Origin: Nitrospira sp.
GTDB lineage: Bacteria > Nitrospirota > Nitrospiria > Nitrospirales > Nitrospiraceae
Direction: 5' to 3'
NCBI GenBank assembly: GCA_005116745.1
Contig: SWDS01000006.1
Coordinates: forward strand, 144,935-208,934
DNA length: 64,000 nucleotides
A program made the translations under genes and the position numbers. Under the pieces are notes generated by a model. That model searched no databases, was not told the DNA's origin, and saw nothing but the letters and a program-made list of their open reading frames with translations. This document shows positions 1 through 8,883 of this stretch, piece by piece; position 1 is the stretch's first letter, and each line of letters opens with the position of its first letter.

Positions 1-963
1 CAGGTCGGTACGTCGATGGAATCGGTTGGAGAGACACTCCAGCGCTTCCTGGTGCTGCTGGTTGTGGCAATCCCCATCGCCCTGGCTGTGTCTCTGGCAG
101 GGGGATGGTTCTTGGCAGGACGCGCGTTACGGCCTGTCGATAAGATTACCCTTGCGGCGCAGCGCATTGCCGCTGGGGACTTGAGTCAACGCCTGAGCAT
201 GCCGGCGGCTCACGACGAAATCGGCCGCCTGGCCGACACCTTCAATAATATGATTGGCCGACTGGATACGTCGTTTCGCCAGATTCGTCAATTCACCAGC
301 GATGCCTCGCATGAGTTGCGGACTCCTCTGACGGTGATGAAAGGCGAAACAGACCTGGTGTTGCGGCGCCCTCGTTTGCTCGACGACTATAAATCGGTAC
401 TGGAGAGCAATCTGGAAGAAATTGATCGAATGACGCGAATCGTCGACGAACTGTTGTTTCTCTCACGTGCCGACATGGGTGAAGTCAGAGTGGAGTCGCT
501 GCCTGTCGCCATGGAGTCGCTGGTGGAGGATATTCATCGTCAGGCCAAGTTGCTTGCGCAGGACCGCCATATTGAAGTCCTGTTGGGAACCGTCATGCCA
601 GTGGTGGTTCAGGGCGACGACTTGCGGCTTCGTGAGCTGCTGCTCAATCTCGTCGAGAATGCGATGAAGTATTCGCATTCTGACGGGAAGGTCGAGATCG
701 CGCTGTTGAATGACGGTCGGGAGGCCAGGTTGTCGGTGACAGACCATGGGATCGGTATTGCCCCTGCTGATCATAAGAAGATTTTCCAACGCTTCTTCCG
801 CACCGACGTTGCCCGAGGCCATACCAAGAAGGGGACGGGTCTCGGCCTCGCCATCTGTGCCTGGATTGCGGAGTTGCAGAAGGGCCGGATAGAAGTCAAA
901 AGCGATCTTGGTCAGGGATCGACCTTCACCGTTGTCTTACCGCTCGCTCACCCCACTGCTTAG
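1..963 (+). CDS. sensor histidine kinase, 5' end outside the window
   Basis: C-terminal part of a membrane two-component sensor kinase that would phosphorylate a response regulator, probably encoded just upstream. The frame is open to base 1, so the ATG at 16 (no ribosome site in view) is probably internal. Counting from that Met: a membrane segment at about 8-35, a HAMP linker to about 85, the phosphoacceptor motif SDASHELRTPL with His99, an N box (LLLNLVENAMKYS), a G1 motif (TDHGIGIA) and a G2 motif (GTGLGLAI). All motifs of an active HisKA/HATPase kinase are present. The arrangement resembles heavy-metal/envelope-stress kinases of the CusS type; the signal is unknown because the sensor domain lies outside. 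An HtrA protease gene follows, consistent with an envelope-stress circuit. Confidence 0.9.
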   Translation, partial: QVGTSMESVGETLQRFLVLLVVAIPIALAVSLAGGWFLAGRALRPVDKITLAAQRIAAGDLSQRLSMPAAHDEIGRLADTFNNMIGRLDTSFRQIRQFTSDASHELRTPLTVMKGETDLVLRRPRLLDDYKSVLESNLEEIDRMTRIVDELLFLSRADMGEVRVESLPVAMESLVEDIHRQAKLLAQDRHIEVLLGTVMPVVVQGDDLRLRELLLNLVENAMKYSHSDGKVEIALLNDGREARLSVTDHGIGIAPADHKKIFQRFFRTDVARGHTKKGTGLGLAICAWIAELQKGRIEVKSDLGQGSTFTVVLPLAHPTA

Positions 964-969
964 TAAACT

Positions 970-986
970 TTAATCGTTGGTTAATC
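970..986. promoter_or_regulatory. direct repeat TTAATC-N5-TTAATC ahead of htrA
   Basis: Two identical hexamers TTAATC begin at 970 and 981, exactly 11 bases apart, between the kinase stop codon and the htrA start. Direct half-sites one helical turn apart are the usual operator layout of OmpR/PhoB-family regulators, the class that partners such kinases. That this is an operator is inference from spacing and location. Confidence 0.35.
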
Positions 987-1096
987 TCGTTCTCATCCCA
1001 GGTTGTTATGTTCCTTGCAACTGCAAGGCAGGGGTTACCCGATCGTAAGAACTAGGAATCACGGGTTTCCAATCAACCAGGCTATGGGGAGGGTGT

Positions 1097-2587
1097 ATGT
1101 CATCACATCTGCGTAGGAAGGTCGGGTCCGCGATCGGAATCGGTCTCATGAGTGGAGTCGTGGTTTGGGGTGGGTACTCGTTGAGTGCGCCCCAGGCATC
1201 CAGTGCGCCGACTTCAACTCCAGCGGCCGCGGTCATCACAACTCCCGCGAGCGGGTTCACAGACGTCGCAAGGCAAGTTACACCAGCGGTTGTCAATATT
1301 ACGACGGTCATGACTGAAAGGGTTTCGGACGGATCCCCTCTCCCCGATGAACTACGAGACCGTATGGAGGAATTTTTCGGCAAACCCTTTGACCCACGGC
1401 GTCGGGGGCCGCAACCTCCCGGGGAACATCGAGGACCTCGAAGGGGTCAGGGATCAGGCGTGATCATCTCTGCTGACGGATATGTGTTGACCAACAATCA
1501 TGTGATCGACAAGGCTTATGAAGTACGCGTCACGCTTCCCGACAAGCGAGAATTCAAGGGCAAGATTATCGGAGCTGATCCGAAAAGCGACCTCGCTGTG
1601 GTCAAGATCAACGCCAGCAGTCTTCCCGCCATACCATGGGGCGATGCGTCACAACTACAGGTCGGTGAGTATGTCTTGGCGGTCGGTAATCCCTTCGGGT
1701 TGAATTCCACCGTGACGCTCGGGATCGTCAGCGCTGTTGGCCGCGGCCATATGGGGATCACTCAGTACGAAGACTTTATTCAGACGGATGCCGCTATTAA
1801 TCCCGGTAACTCAGGCGGCGCACTGGTCAACACCAGAGGTGAGCTTGTCGGTATCAATACAGCCATCTTTTCGCAGACGGGTGGGTATCAAGGAGTGGGC
1901 TTCGCGGTCTCTACAACGATGGCCAAGCCGATCTATGAGAGCCTTGTCAAGACCGGTAAGGTGGTCCGAGGGTATCTGGGGATCGGTCTTCAAGACTTGA
2001 ACCAGGATCTGGCAACGTCCTTCAGTATGAAGGATTCGAAAGGCGCCTTGGTGAGCGACGTCAAGGAAGACAGCCCGGCTGACCAAGCTGGACTTAAGCA
2101 GGGCGATGTGATCATTGAGTATCAGGGGATCCTGATTGAGGATGGTGTCGCACTGCAACGGATGGTCACCAGGACTCCAGTCGGCAGCAAGGTCCCGGTG
2201 AAGGTCATGCGCGATGGGCGCGCGCGGGATCTGACCGTGCGGGTCGGGGAGCAGCCGGAGCTGGAGAAAGTTGCGAAGAAGGTAGAAAGTGGAGAGCATG
2301 ACTACGCCTTAGCCGGTCTGTCTGTTGAGGATTTGAATCAGAACACCGCGCGCGAGTTGGGCATCAAAGGCAAGGCTCAGGGAGTCGTCGTGACGAGCGT
2401 TGACCCGGACAGTGGTGCGGAAAGGGCCGGACTCGTACCTGGTGATGTCATTCAAGAGGTCAATCGGAGGCCGGTCAAGTCTGTAAAGGAATTTGAGAAG
2501 GTGTCTTCAGATTTGAAGAAGGGGGACAGCATCCTGATGCTGGTCAACCGCCGTGGGGGATCACTGTTTCTGTCAGCAAAGATCTAA
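1097..2587 (+). CDS. degP: HtrA/DegP-type periplasmic serine protease with two PDZ domains
   Basis: Envelope protease/chaperone that degrades misfolded exported proteins. An N-terminal hydrophobic segment (about residues 10-30) exports or anchors it. The trypsin-like domain has a complete triad: His135 in TNNHVI, Asp165 in KSDLAVVKI and Ser239 in NPGNSGGAL. A PDZ domain covers about 285-380 and a second about 400-490. At 496 residues the length is normal for DegP/MucD. The ATG at 1097 follows a purine-rich GGGGAGGG site. It lies downstream of an envelope-type kinase with a possible operator between them, suggesting stress control. The paralogue (DegP, DegQ, MucD) cannot be fixed from sequence alone. 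Confidence 0.95.
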   Translation: MSSHLRRKVGSAIGIGLMSGVVVWGGYSLSAPQASSAPTSTPAAAVITTPASGFTDVARQVTPAVVNITTVMTERVSDGSPLPDELRDRMEEFFGKPFDPRRRGPQPPGEHRGPRRGQGSGVIISADGYVLTNNHVIDKAYEVRVTLPDKREFKGKIIGADPKSDLAVVKINASSLPAIPWGDASQLQVGEYVLAVGNPFGLNSTVTLGIVSAVGRGHMGITQYEDFIQTDAAINPGNSGGALVNTRGELVGINTAIFSQTGGYQGVGFAVSTTMAKPIYESLVKTGKVVRGYLGIGLQDLNQDLATSFSMKDSKGALVSDVKEDSPADQAGLKQGDVIIEYQGILIEDGVALQRMVTRTPVGSKVPVKVMRDGRARDLTVRVGEQPELEKVAKKVESGEHDYALAGLSVEDLNQNTARELGIKGKAQGVVVTSVDPDSGAERAGLVPGDVIQEVNRRPVKSVKEFEKVSSDLKKGDSILMLVNRRGGSLFLSAKI

Positions 2588-2611
2588 CATCGTGTCCTCG
2601 GTTTCAAACAG

Positions 2612-2648
2612 AAGGGGAACGGATACAAATCCGTTCCCCTTTCTCTTC
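2612..2648. terminator. intrinsic terminator between htrA and purU
   Basis: A perfect 12-bp stem (2612-2623 with 2630-2641) encloses a 6-base loop and is followed by a T-rich tract. It sits between two converging genes and probably serves both directions. Confidence 0.85.
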
Positions 2649-2672
2649 TACTATCGTTGGATCGTCACCGAT

Positions 2673-3539
2673 TCAATCAAACACGACCGTCTTTCTGCCG
2701 TAGACTAACACACGCCGCTCAATGTGGCGCCGCACGGCGCGCGCCAGCACGACCTCCTCCAAGTCGCGTCCTTTCCGTACGAGATCGTCCACGGTATCTC
2801 GATGTCCGATGCGAATCACGTCTTGTTCGATGATCGGCCCTTCATCCAAATCTTGAGTTGCGTAGTGTGCCGTCGTCCCAATGATCTTGACGCCGCGGTC
2901 GTAGGCCTGCCGGTAGGGATTGGCTCCGATAAAGGCCGGCAGAAAGGAATGGTGAATATTGATGACTGGGCAGCCGACCTGAGCCAAAAAATCCGCAGTG
3001 AGGATTTGCATATAGCGAGCCATCACCACGAGCTCCACCTGGTGCTCTTTCAGGAGCGCTAAGACCTGCTGTTCCTGCTGCGGCTTGGTCTCCTTCGTCA
3101 CAGGATAGACGGCGAACGGAATCTTGAAGAGCTCTGCCCAGCTCGCACAGGTGTCGTGATTTGAAATGATAACGGGAATATCGATGTGCAGTTCGTCTCG
3201 GCGGTGCCGCTGGAGGAGGTCGGCGAGACAGTGATCTTGTTTCGAGACCAGCAGACCAACGCGTGTTCGTCGGCTGGACGGATACACTTCACAGCGCATC
3301 TCATACACTTTCGCGATGGGAGCAAAGGCGGACGAAATGTCGTCTGGTGGGATCTGGAATCCCTCCGTGGCGAACTCCATGCGCATGAGAAAATCGTTCG
3401 TGTCCTTGTCAGTGTGATGGTCCGAATCCAGGATGTTGCCGCCGAAATCATGAATGAATCCCGACACGCGTGCCACGATGCCTCTACGGTCTTTGCAATG
3501 GATCAACAGAATGATCGAATCTTTTCCCTGTGCCGACAT
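2673..3539 (-). CDS. purU: formyltetrahydrofolate deformylase
   Basis: Hydrolyses 10-formyltetrahydrofolate to tetrahydrofolate and formate, balancing one-carbon pools and supplying formate for purine synthesis. Residues 1-85 form an ACT regulatory domain (IILLIHCKDRRGIVARVSGF). Residues 90-288 are a formyltransferase fold with the catalytic Asn194/His196 in VINIHHSFLPAFIG and Asp232 in LDEGPI. The 288-residue length is typical. It is transcribed leftward and ends about 30 bases from a shared terminator; rimO lies 64 bases upstream on the same strand and may be cotranscribed. Confidence 0.95.
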   Translation of the reverse strand: MSAQGKDSIILLIHCKDRRGIVARVSGFIHDFGGNILDSDHHTDKDTNDFLMRMEFATEGFQIPPDDISSAFAPIAKVYEMRCEVYPSSRRTRVGLLVSKQDHCLADLLQRHRRDELHIDIPVIISNHDTCASWAELFKIPFAVYPVTKETKPQQEQQVLALLKEHQVELVVMARYMQILTADFLAQVGCPVINIHHSFLPAFIGANPYRQAYDRGVKIIGTTAHYATQDLDEGPIIEQDVIRIGHRDTVDDLVRKGRDLEEVVLARAVRRHIERRVLVYGRKTVVFD

Positions 3540-3603
3540 CGGTGGTCACTCCTCTGTTGGTGGTTGCGATGAGTCTAGCAGGAGCAGCAAGGAACTACAT
3601 TTC

Positions 3604-5061
3604 CTAGACGGGAGCCGTGACGATGCGCCCGACGAGGTCAAAGGCTGCGGCATCGGTAATCTCGACCTTACAGAACTCACCAGGTGTGGGAGAGGAGACG
3701 TTGTGACGGGCTGGGCCCTGTGGTGTGGTATCAGACGGGCCCTCGTCGATGTAGACGACACCATCGATTTCAGGAGCGAGCCCCTCGTGGCGGCCTTCCA
3801 GAACATGTTCCGTTTCCTCGGATCGTCCATCGACCAGTACCTCGATGATGGAACCGACTGTAGCCCTTCCTTTGGCGGCTGAAATCGACTCCTGAATGGA
3901 GAGGATCTCGTTACGGCGCTCATCCATGACGTCCCGCTCGACTTTTTCGTCGAGGCCGACTGCCCCAGTGCCTTCTTCATCCGAATAAAGAAACACCGCA
4001 ACGCGGTCAAACTCCGCCCGTTCCACGTAATCGCGAAGCTCGGTATAGGCGGCATCGGTTTCTCCCGGGAAGCCGACAATAAAGGCTGTTCGAAAGGCCA
4101 CCGTGGGGATGCGGGTCCGGATACGATCGACGAGAGACTCAATGGCAGCGCGATTGCCCAGCCGATGCATGCGTTTAAGCATCCGGTCATTGATGTGTTG
4201 AAGCGGCATGTCGATATACTTCGTGATCTTTTCTTCCCCGGCGTAGAGGTCGAGGAGGTCATCCGTGACTTGTTGGGGGTACAGGTAAAACGGTCTGATC
4301 CACCGGAGTGTCTCAACCTTCACCAACTCACGAAGTAGCTGGACGAGGCCGTGGCGAAGACCAAGATCGACTCCGTAGTTGATCGTATCTTGCGAGATCA
4401 GGTTGATCTCTTTGACACCCTCAGTGGCGAGCTGGCGCGCTTCAGCGACAATGGATTCCACCGGCCTGCTGCGCTGCTTCCCGCGCATCAACGGAATCGC
4501 GCAAAAGGTGCAATTCCGGTTACAGCCTTCGGCGATTTTCACATAGGCGCTATGCTGCTTGCCGAGCCTCACGCGAGGTGCGAGTTCATCGTAGAGATAG
4601 GGAGGTTGACTGATCCAGAGACGTCGATGTCGTTTTTTAGGAGCCAACAAGTCTCGGCAGATCTCCGCAATCTTGCCGAATTCTCCGGTGCCGACCACCG
4701 CATCCAACTCCGGTAACTCTTTCAGCAAGTCTCCTTGATACCGCTGTGCGAGACACCCGGCTGCAATCAAGACACGGCAGGTTCCAGCTTTTTTCAGCTG
4801 CCCATGTTCGAGGATGGTGTTGATCGATTCCTCTTTGGCTTCTTCGATGAAGCCGCAGGTATTGACGATGACCACGTCAGCTTGTTTCGGGTCGCTGGTC
4901 AGCTGAAACCCCTCGGTTACGAGACTCCCGAGCATGATTTCCGAATCGACCTGATTTTTGGAACAGCCAAGATTGACGAAACCAATAGTGGTTGTGGTTC
5001 CTTTTATCTTGGCGGGTTTGGCTGATCTGGCGCGTTGAGGGATGATGAGGGGCTGAGACAT
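3604..5061 (-). CDS. rimO: ribosomal protein S12 methylthiotransferase
   Basis: Radical-SAM enzyme that adds a methylthio group to an aspartate of ribosomal protein S12. The N-terminal UPF0004 domain supplies the auxiliary cluster cysteines (Cys33 in NLGCSKNQVDSE, Cys69 in VNTCGF, Cys103 in AAGCLAQRY). The radical-SAM motif CNRNCTFC has Cys180, Cys184 and Cys187, and a TRAM domain ends the protein. NLGCSKNQVDSE and the YIDMPLQH motif favour RimO over MiaB. The 485 residues include about 20 extra N-terminal residues, so the Met at 5061 could be slightly too far upstream. It diverges from the carbonic anhydrase gene at 5144. Confidence 0.93.
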   Translation of the reverse strand: MSQPLIIPQRARSAKPAKIKGTTTTIGFVNLGCSKNQVDSEIMLGSLVTEGFQLTSDPKQADVVIVNTCGFIEEAKEESINTILEHGQLKKAGTCRVLIAAGCLAQRYQGDLLKELPELDAVVGTGEFGKIAEICRDLLAPKKRHRRLWISQPPYLYDELAPRVRLGKQHSAYVKIAEGCNRNCTFCAIPLMRGKQRSRPVESIVAEARQLATEGVKEINLISQDTINYGVDLGLRHGLVQLLRELVKVETLRWIRPFYLYPQQVTDDLLDLYAGEEKITKYIDMPLQHINDRMLKRMHRLGNRAAIESLVDRIRTRIPTVAFRTAFIVGFPGETDAAYTELRDYVERAEFDRVAVFLYSDEEGTGAVGLDEKVERDVMDERRNEILSIQESISAAKGRATVGSIIEVLVDGRSEETEHVLEGRHEGLAPEIDGVVYIDEGPSDTTPQGPARHNVSSPTPGEFCKVEITDAAAFDLVGRIVTAPV

Positions 5062-5143
5062 GGAGGCCAGTCTACGGGAGGGTTAAAAAGTCTGTCAATT
5101 AGACTCTTGCGGGGGGCTGGCCACTTCCCCTAGAGTACGCCTC

Positions 5144-5683
5144 ATGATTCGAACTTTTCAGGGCATCAGACCGACGATCCCCACATCATGCTTTATTGAA
5201 GAAACCGCTGTCGTGATCGGCGATGTGGTCATGGGGGAGGGTTGCAGTGTGTGGTTCAACGCCGTCATCCGGGGCGATGTCCACTACATCCGGATCGGAG
5301 AACGGACGAATGTCCAGGACCTCTGCATGCTTCATGTGACGCACGACACCCACCCGCTCATCATCGGCAGCGACGTCACGATTGGCCATAATGTTGTGCT
5401 GCATGGGTGTACGATTCAGGATCGCGTGCTGGTCGGAATGGGCGCGGTCATTATGGACGGGGCAGTGATCGGGGAAGACTCCGTTGTGGGTGCCGGCTCC
5501 TTGGTGGTGGAAGGAACGGTGGTTCCTCCGAAGAGCGTCATCCTTGGCTCGCCCGGTCGGGTGCGGCGTGGCGCGTCGGAGGCCGAACTCGCCTGGATCA
5601 AAGAGTCAGCCGCCAATTACATGAAATATGCCCGGCAGTATATGGACGACTCGTCGAAGCCGCCGACCGGATTTAGACTTTAG
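5144..5683 (+). CDS. gamma-class carbonic anhydrase-like hexapeptide protein (YrdA type)
   Basis: Left-handed beta-helix protein of the gamma-carbonic anhydrase family, probably trimeric, interconverting CO2 and bicarbonate or acting as a related metalloprotein. Hexapeptide repeats run from about residue 15 to 145 (for example VIGEDSVVGAGSLV). The metal histidines lie in LHVTHDTH (64-70) and GHNVVLHG (82 and 87). The 179-residue length fits the YrdA/YtoA subgroup, in which carbonic anhydrase activity is often unproven. Its last 11 bases overlap the end of the converging gene at 5673-6404. Confidence 0.88.
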   Translation: MIRTFQGIRPTIPTSCFIEETAVVIGDVVMGEGCSVWFNAVIRGDVHYIRIGERTNVQDLCMLHVTHDTHPLIIGSDVTIGHNVVLHGCTIQDRVLVGMGAVIMDGAVIGEDSVVGAGSLVVEGTVVPPKSVILGSPGRVRRGASEAELAWIKESAANYMKYARQYMDDSSKPPTGFRL

Positions 5684-6404
5684 CTCCTTTCGGTTTGCGA
5701 TAGTTCGTTTCCAAGCCCCCAATCTTCATAAAGCAGACTGGATCGCCGACCAGAGCCGTCGGAAATTGCTCTCGTTCAACGAGATACGGAATATTCTTGC
5801 GATGGCACCAGTCCGCGATCCAGATCACTTCCTCTGTTGAGGTGGTTACCAATCCAGGCAGGCTCAGCTTCGGCATAACGCGATCGACTATCGAACGTAC
5901 AACGCGGCGCTGCTGTTCAAATTGGTGTGGGTCAAACGTCACCGGATCGGCATTGCCGTAGGACAGAGGGGCCAGGTGAGGAAATCGCTCCGGATCGTTC
6001 AAGACGCTCACAATCCAGAGATGGTCGAAGAGGCCAGAAGCTAGAGAGGCATCCTGTGCTCTAAACTTCACGGGTAGAGATCGGCAGGCACGATTGAGGA
6101 CCGTCACTTCAGACCGTCGGAGATTGTAGGGCGCAACCTGGCGTTGAAGCTCGATCACTTCTACTAATAAGGCCGGCAGCTCGGTCACGCCGGCTCCGAC
6201 GTATAGACTCCGCCCGCTATGCGGCAACTTCCGTACGAGAACTTCGGCCATCTTGGTTCCCAGTCGCCGGCAGGGTTCCCGCTTCTTACGCCAAAACTCA
6301 TCACCACCTTCGTAACAGTAGACGGACTCGAGCCGCTTGTAATCGAGGTGATCAAAGACGGAGGCGATAGCGTGCCGAGCTGAACCAGATAGGCGTTTTC
6401 CCAT
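5673..6404 (-). CDS. unknown protein with possible Rossmann-like fold
   Basis: I do not recognise the family. The 243-residue protein has no signal peptide or membrane segment. A stretch at about 65-80 (GRSLYVGAGVTELPALLVE) followed by SEVTVLNRAC resembles the glycine-rich first strand and acidic second strand of SAM-dependent methyltransferases, and FDHLWIVSVLND could be the next core strand. This is a fold guess only. Its end overlaps the carbonic anhydrase gene by 11 bases, and the start is taken as the Met of MGKRLSGSARH. Composition matches the neighbouring chromosomal genes. Confidence 0.7.
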   Translation of the reverse strand: MGKRLSGSARHAIASVFDHLDYKRLESVYCYEGGDEFWRKKREPCRRLGTKMAEVLVRKLPHSGRSLYVGAGVTELPALLVEVIELQRQVAPYNLRRSEVTVLNRACRSLPVKFRAQDASLASGLFDHLWIVSVLNDPERFPHLAPLSYGNADPVTFDPHQFEQQRRVVRSIVDRVMPKLSLPGLVTTSTEEVIWIADWCHRKNIPYLVEREQFPTALVGDPVCFMKIGGLETNYRKPKGAKV

Positions 6405-6502
6405 GGCCGCTCACTTATGGCACAACGCATGACCAAAAATCGATGCAGACTTCTCGCTGAGCCAACCTTTCATTTCTGCGGAATATGGGCTAGAGTATCT
6501 TC

Positions 6503-6742
6503 ATGGCTCCATCCACTCAGCAACTCCTCAAGGATGCGCTGCAGCTGCCGGATCAACAGCGTGCGGAACTAGTCGTCGAATTACTTGATAGCCTTCCACC
6601 GGCGGAACTGGGACAAGTGCGAAGTGACGCAGCATGGCTTGCGGAAATTGACCGCCGCGCACGGGCAGCGCAGGCTGGAGTTTCCGGCGTCGCCTGGGAA
6701 GAGGTGCGCAAGCAGGTGCTGGATCGCCTGCCCAAACGGTGA
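6503..6742 (+). CDS. addiction-module antitoxin (short helical family)
   Basis: A 79-residue protein of the putative addiction-module component family: the pattern LLKDALQLPDQQRAELVVEL followed by LDSLPP is characteristic. These proteins neutralise a ParE/RelE-fold toxin encoded immediately downstream and usually autoregulate the pair. The stop overlaps the toxin start in a GTGA junction (6739-6742), so translation is coupled. It opens the accessory pocket that continues to about 10.9 kb. Confidence 0.85.
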   Translation: MAPSTQQLLKDALQLPDQQRAELVVELLDSLPPAELGQVRSDAAWLAEIDRRARAAQAGVSGVAWEEVRKQVLDRLPKR

Positions 6743-7056
6743 AATCAGTCAGCTTCTCACCTGAGGCTGTGATGGAGTTGGCTGAGGCTGCCTCGTGGTA
6801 CGAAACCCGCCAACCTGGACTCGCCATAAGATTTCTTGAAGAAATCGATCAAACAGGACACGCGATACAATCTCGTCCCCTCTCGTTTCCCCGGCTGGCC
6901 GATACGGCTAAGGATCTCCAGATCCGGCGAGCCTTACTTCCTCGATTTCCCTATGCACTTGTGTTTCTTGAACTTCCGACCGAAATCCGGGTTCTCGCAG
7001 TCGCCCACGCCAAACGCCACCCCGACTACTGGCTTAACCGCCTGCAAACCATCTGA
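6739..7056 (+). CDS. ParE/RelE-superfamily toxin
   Basis: A 105-residue toxin partner of the preceding antitoxin, with a GTG start inside the antitoxin stop (GTGA). Family features are the N-terminal FSPEAVMELAEAASWYE helix, a central region with RRALLPRFPYALVF, and the C-terminal strand EIRVLAVAHAKRHPDYW. ParE members poison gyrase and RelE members cleave mRNA at ribosomes; the RRALLPRFPYALVF pattern is nearer ParE, but the target cannot be decided by eye. Length and organisation are normal, so the pair looks intact. Confidence 0.88.
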   Translation: MKSVSFSPEAVMELAEAASWYETRQPGLAIRFLEEIDQTGHAIQSRPLSFPRLADTAKDLQIRRALLPRFPYALVFLELPTEIRVLAVAHAKRHPDYWLNRLQTI

Positions 7057-8026
7057 AGCACATTCATCGATCAATGCCTTCGCTTTCATAACTCTCCCTG
7101 GAATGCGCGGTGGAGCATGGAGTGAAAGAGGTCATCTAGTCGGCGGCGGGATGCGACTTGCCGCGATTTCATCACCTCTGATCGCGGCGACAAACGTTGA
7201 TTTGTCTAGTGTTGCCGTTTCGCGATCGATTCATAGTCCCCTTCCTTCCCGCTTGCTGGTTCTTTCCCAGAACCCCTACAGTTACGCCGTGCGCACACAA
7301 TTTCAAGCTCTTCAGGCTGGAGAACAATCCGCATGCGTTATCGGGTAGAGCAACGCATCCATACGCTGGCTCAGAATGTCGTAGACCATTCAACTGGATT
7401 GCCACCGACGTTTACTGCGGAGGGCGTAACCTTTACTCCTTGGCAGGAATGGTGGACGCATCCTTACTGGCTGGCAACATCGGACATAAAGGCCGACAAT
7501 TATAAAGGGTCGTGGGAAGCATTTCAGAAATGCCTCTCAAGGCTCGTTCCACGAATTTCTGTCGTAAGTCAGTGCTATGCCGCATATCGTGTTGAACCAT
7601 TTCTGATTCTTCGTGAAGGCTCCGATGTTTCTTTTGTCCGTTGGGTCGAGGAAAGAGGCAGTGCTGGGTTGATGTTCATGGAAGACGAACAGGAGGCGCT
7701 TGAGTTGCTTCTCAAGAGCCCAGAAATACCCGATGAGTTCCATTACTACTGGAATGATGCAACCAATTCTACAGGTTACGCATCGAAACTTGTGCTGATG
7801 TTGTCCGCGGTCGAGGCTCTTGTCAAAATTAAGACGCCTGGTGGCAAACCTCAAAAGGACTGGGACAAGCTCGAACAGATTCTTGGCCCCGAATTGAAAA
7901 AGGAATTGTGGGGCACCAAAGATGACCATGAGAAGGCATTGCGTCATCGGCTTATTCATGGAGAGTATTTCCAGCCGAAAGATGGCCAGATCGACTACTT
8001 TCAACTTCTCCACGTGAGCGTAATCA

Positions 8027-8034
8027 AATATCTT
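8027..8034. repeat. left target-site duplication (AATATCTT)
   Basis: The octamer AATATCTT directly precedes the left inverted repeat of the insertion and recurs at 8876-8883. An 8-bp duplication is the normal length for IS1595-family transposition. Confidence 0.88.
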
Positions 8035-8875
8035 GGTAATTAGGGCGTTTCGTAACCATCTGGTAGGCTGGAGGCCGCATGGTTACGGGATCTCATCGTG
8101 TTTTTGGGTGTGCGGCCAACTTTTTGCGTGGCCGCAAGTGTGTGTTCTGTGGTTCGTTTCGGGTCAATCGGACGCAACGTGGGTATGTCAAATGTCGCAC
8201 CTGTCGACGGCAGAAGAGTCTCGCGAAGCTCCGGCGAGAGATTGCCATTCTGCAGGGATTCTATCAGCAGGTACCCGCCTATCGGTTGGCCCATGACCTG
8301 GGCGTCGATCCCAAAGTCATCAGCCGGGTCTACCAGAAACTGCGGGCAGCGTTGTTCCACGTCGCCGAATTGGAAGGCATGGCCAGTAAACTGTCGGGCG
8401 AGATTGAACTGGATGAAGCCTATTTCGGCGGACGACGCAAAGGGCGTCGGGGCCGGGGTGCCGTTGGTAAAAGCGTCGTGTTCGGGCTGCTGGAGCGGGA
8501 TGGGCGCGTCTATACCAAGGTGGTGGAGCATGTGTCGGCGGACACACTCATGGCCCACATTCAAACCACCACTCGGAAAGGTTCCGTCTATTACACGGAT
8601 GCCTTTCGAGGCTATCAATCGTTGCGACGCTAGGGCAAACATCACACGGTCAATCACAGTAAAAGCCTCGTTGATCGCCGGACGAAGAACCACATCAATG
8701 GAATTGAAGGGTTCTGGTCGTTTGCCAAGCATATTCTGTACAATTACCGAGGCGTGTCCAAATATCACTTCCCGATGTATCTGAAGGAAATTGAGTATCG
8801 CTTCAACCACCGTAAGGAAAACCTTTTCAAGCTCTTCTTACGGTGCTTCTTTGGTTACGTTTCGCCCTAATTACC
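8035..8875 (+). mobile_element. IS1595-family insertion sequence, 841 bp
   Basis: The element is bounded by 24-bp inverted repeats (8035-8058 and 8852-8875) that match except at three central bases (TTT versus AAA), and by the 8-bp duplication AATATCTT. It holds one transposase reading frame interrupted by an amber stop. Family assignment rests on the zinc-ribbon plus DDE transposase and the 8-bp duplication. The intact duplication indicates a fairly recent insertion. Confidence 0.88.
8079..8870 (+). pseudogene. IS1595-family transposase with in-frame amber stop
   Basis: A 263-codon frame broken by TAG at 8631-8633. Before it: a zinc ribbon with two Cys pairs (CVFC and CRTC), a helix-turn-helix region, and catalytic Asp residues in GEIELDEAYFGG and YYTDAFRGY. 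After it, in the same frame: GKHHTVNHSKS and HINGIEGFWSFAKH with the third catalytic acid, ending in FGYVSP at the right inverted repeat. The break falls where relatives usually read LRRYGKHH, so a single TAC-to-TAG change explains it. The 184-residue product lacks the last catalytic residue, so this copy should be inactive unless the stop is read through. Confidence 0.85.
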
Positions 8876-8883
8876 AATATCTT
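8876..8883. repeat. right target-site duplication (AATATCTT)
   Basis: Second copy of the octamer found at 8027-8034, directly following the right inverted repeat. The interrupted gene resumes in frame at 8884. Confidence 0.88.

Noticed and set aside
8040-8810. 256-codon frame antisense to the transposase
   Set aside because: It mirrors the codon pattern of the real transposase frame and has no domain of its own.
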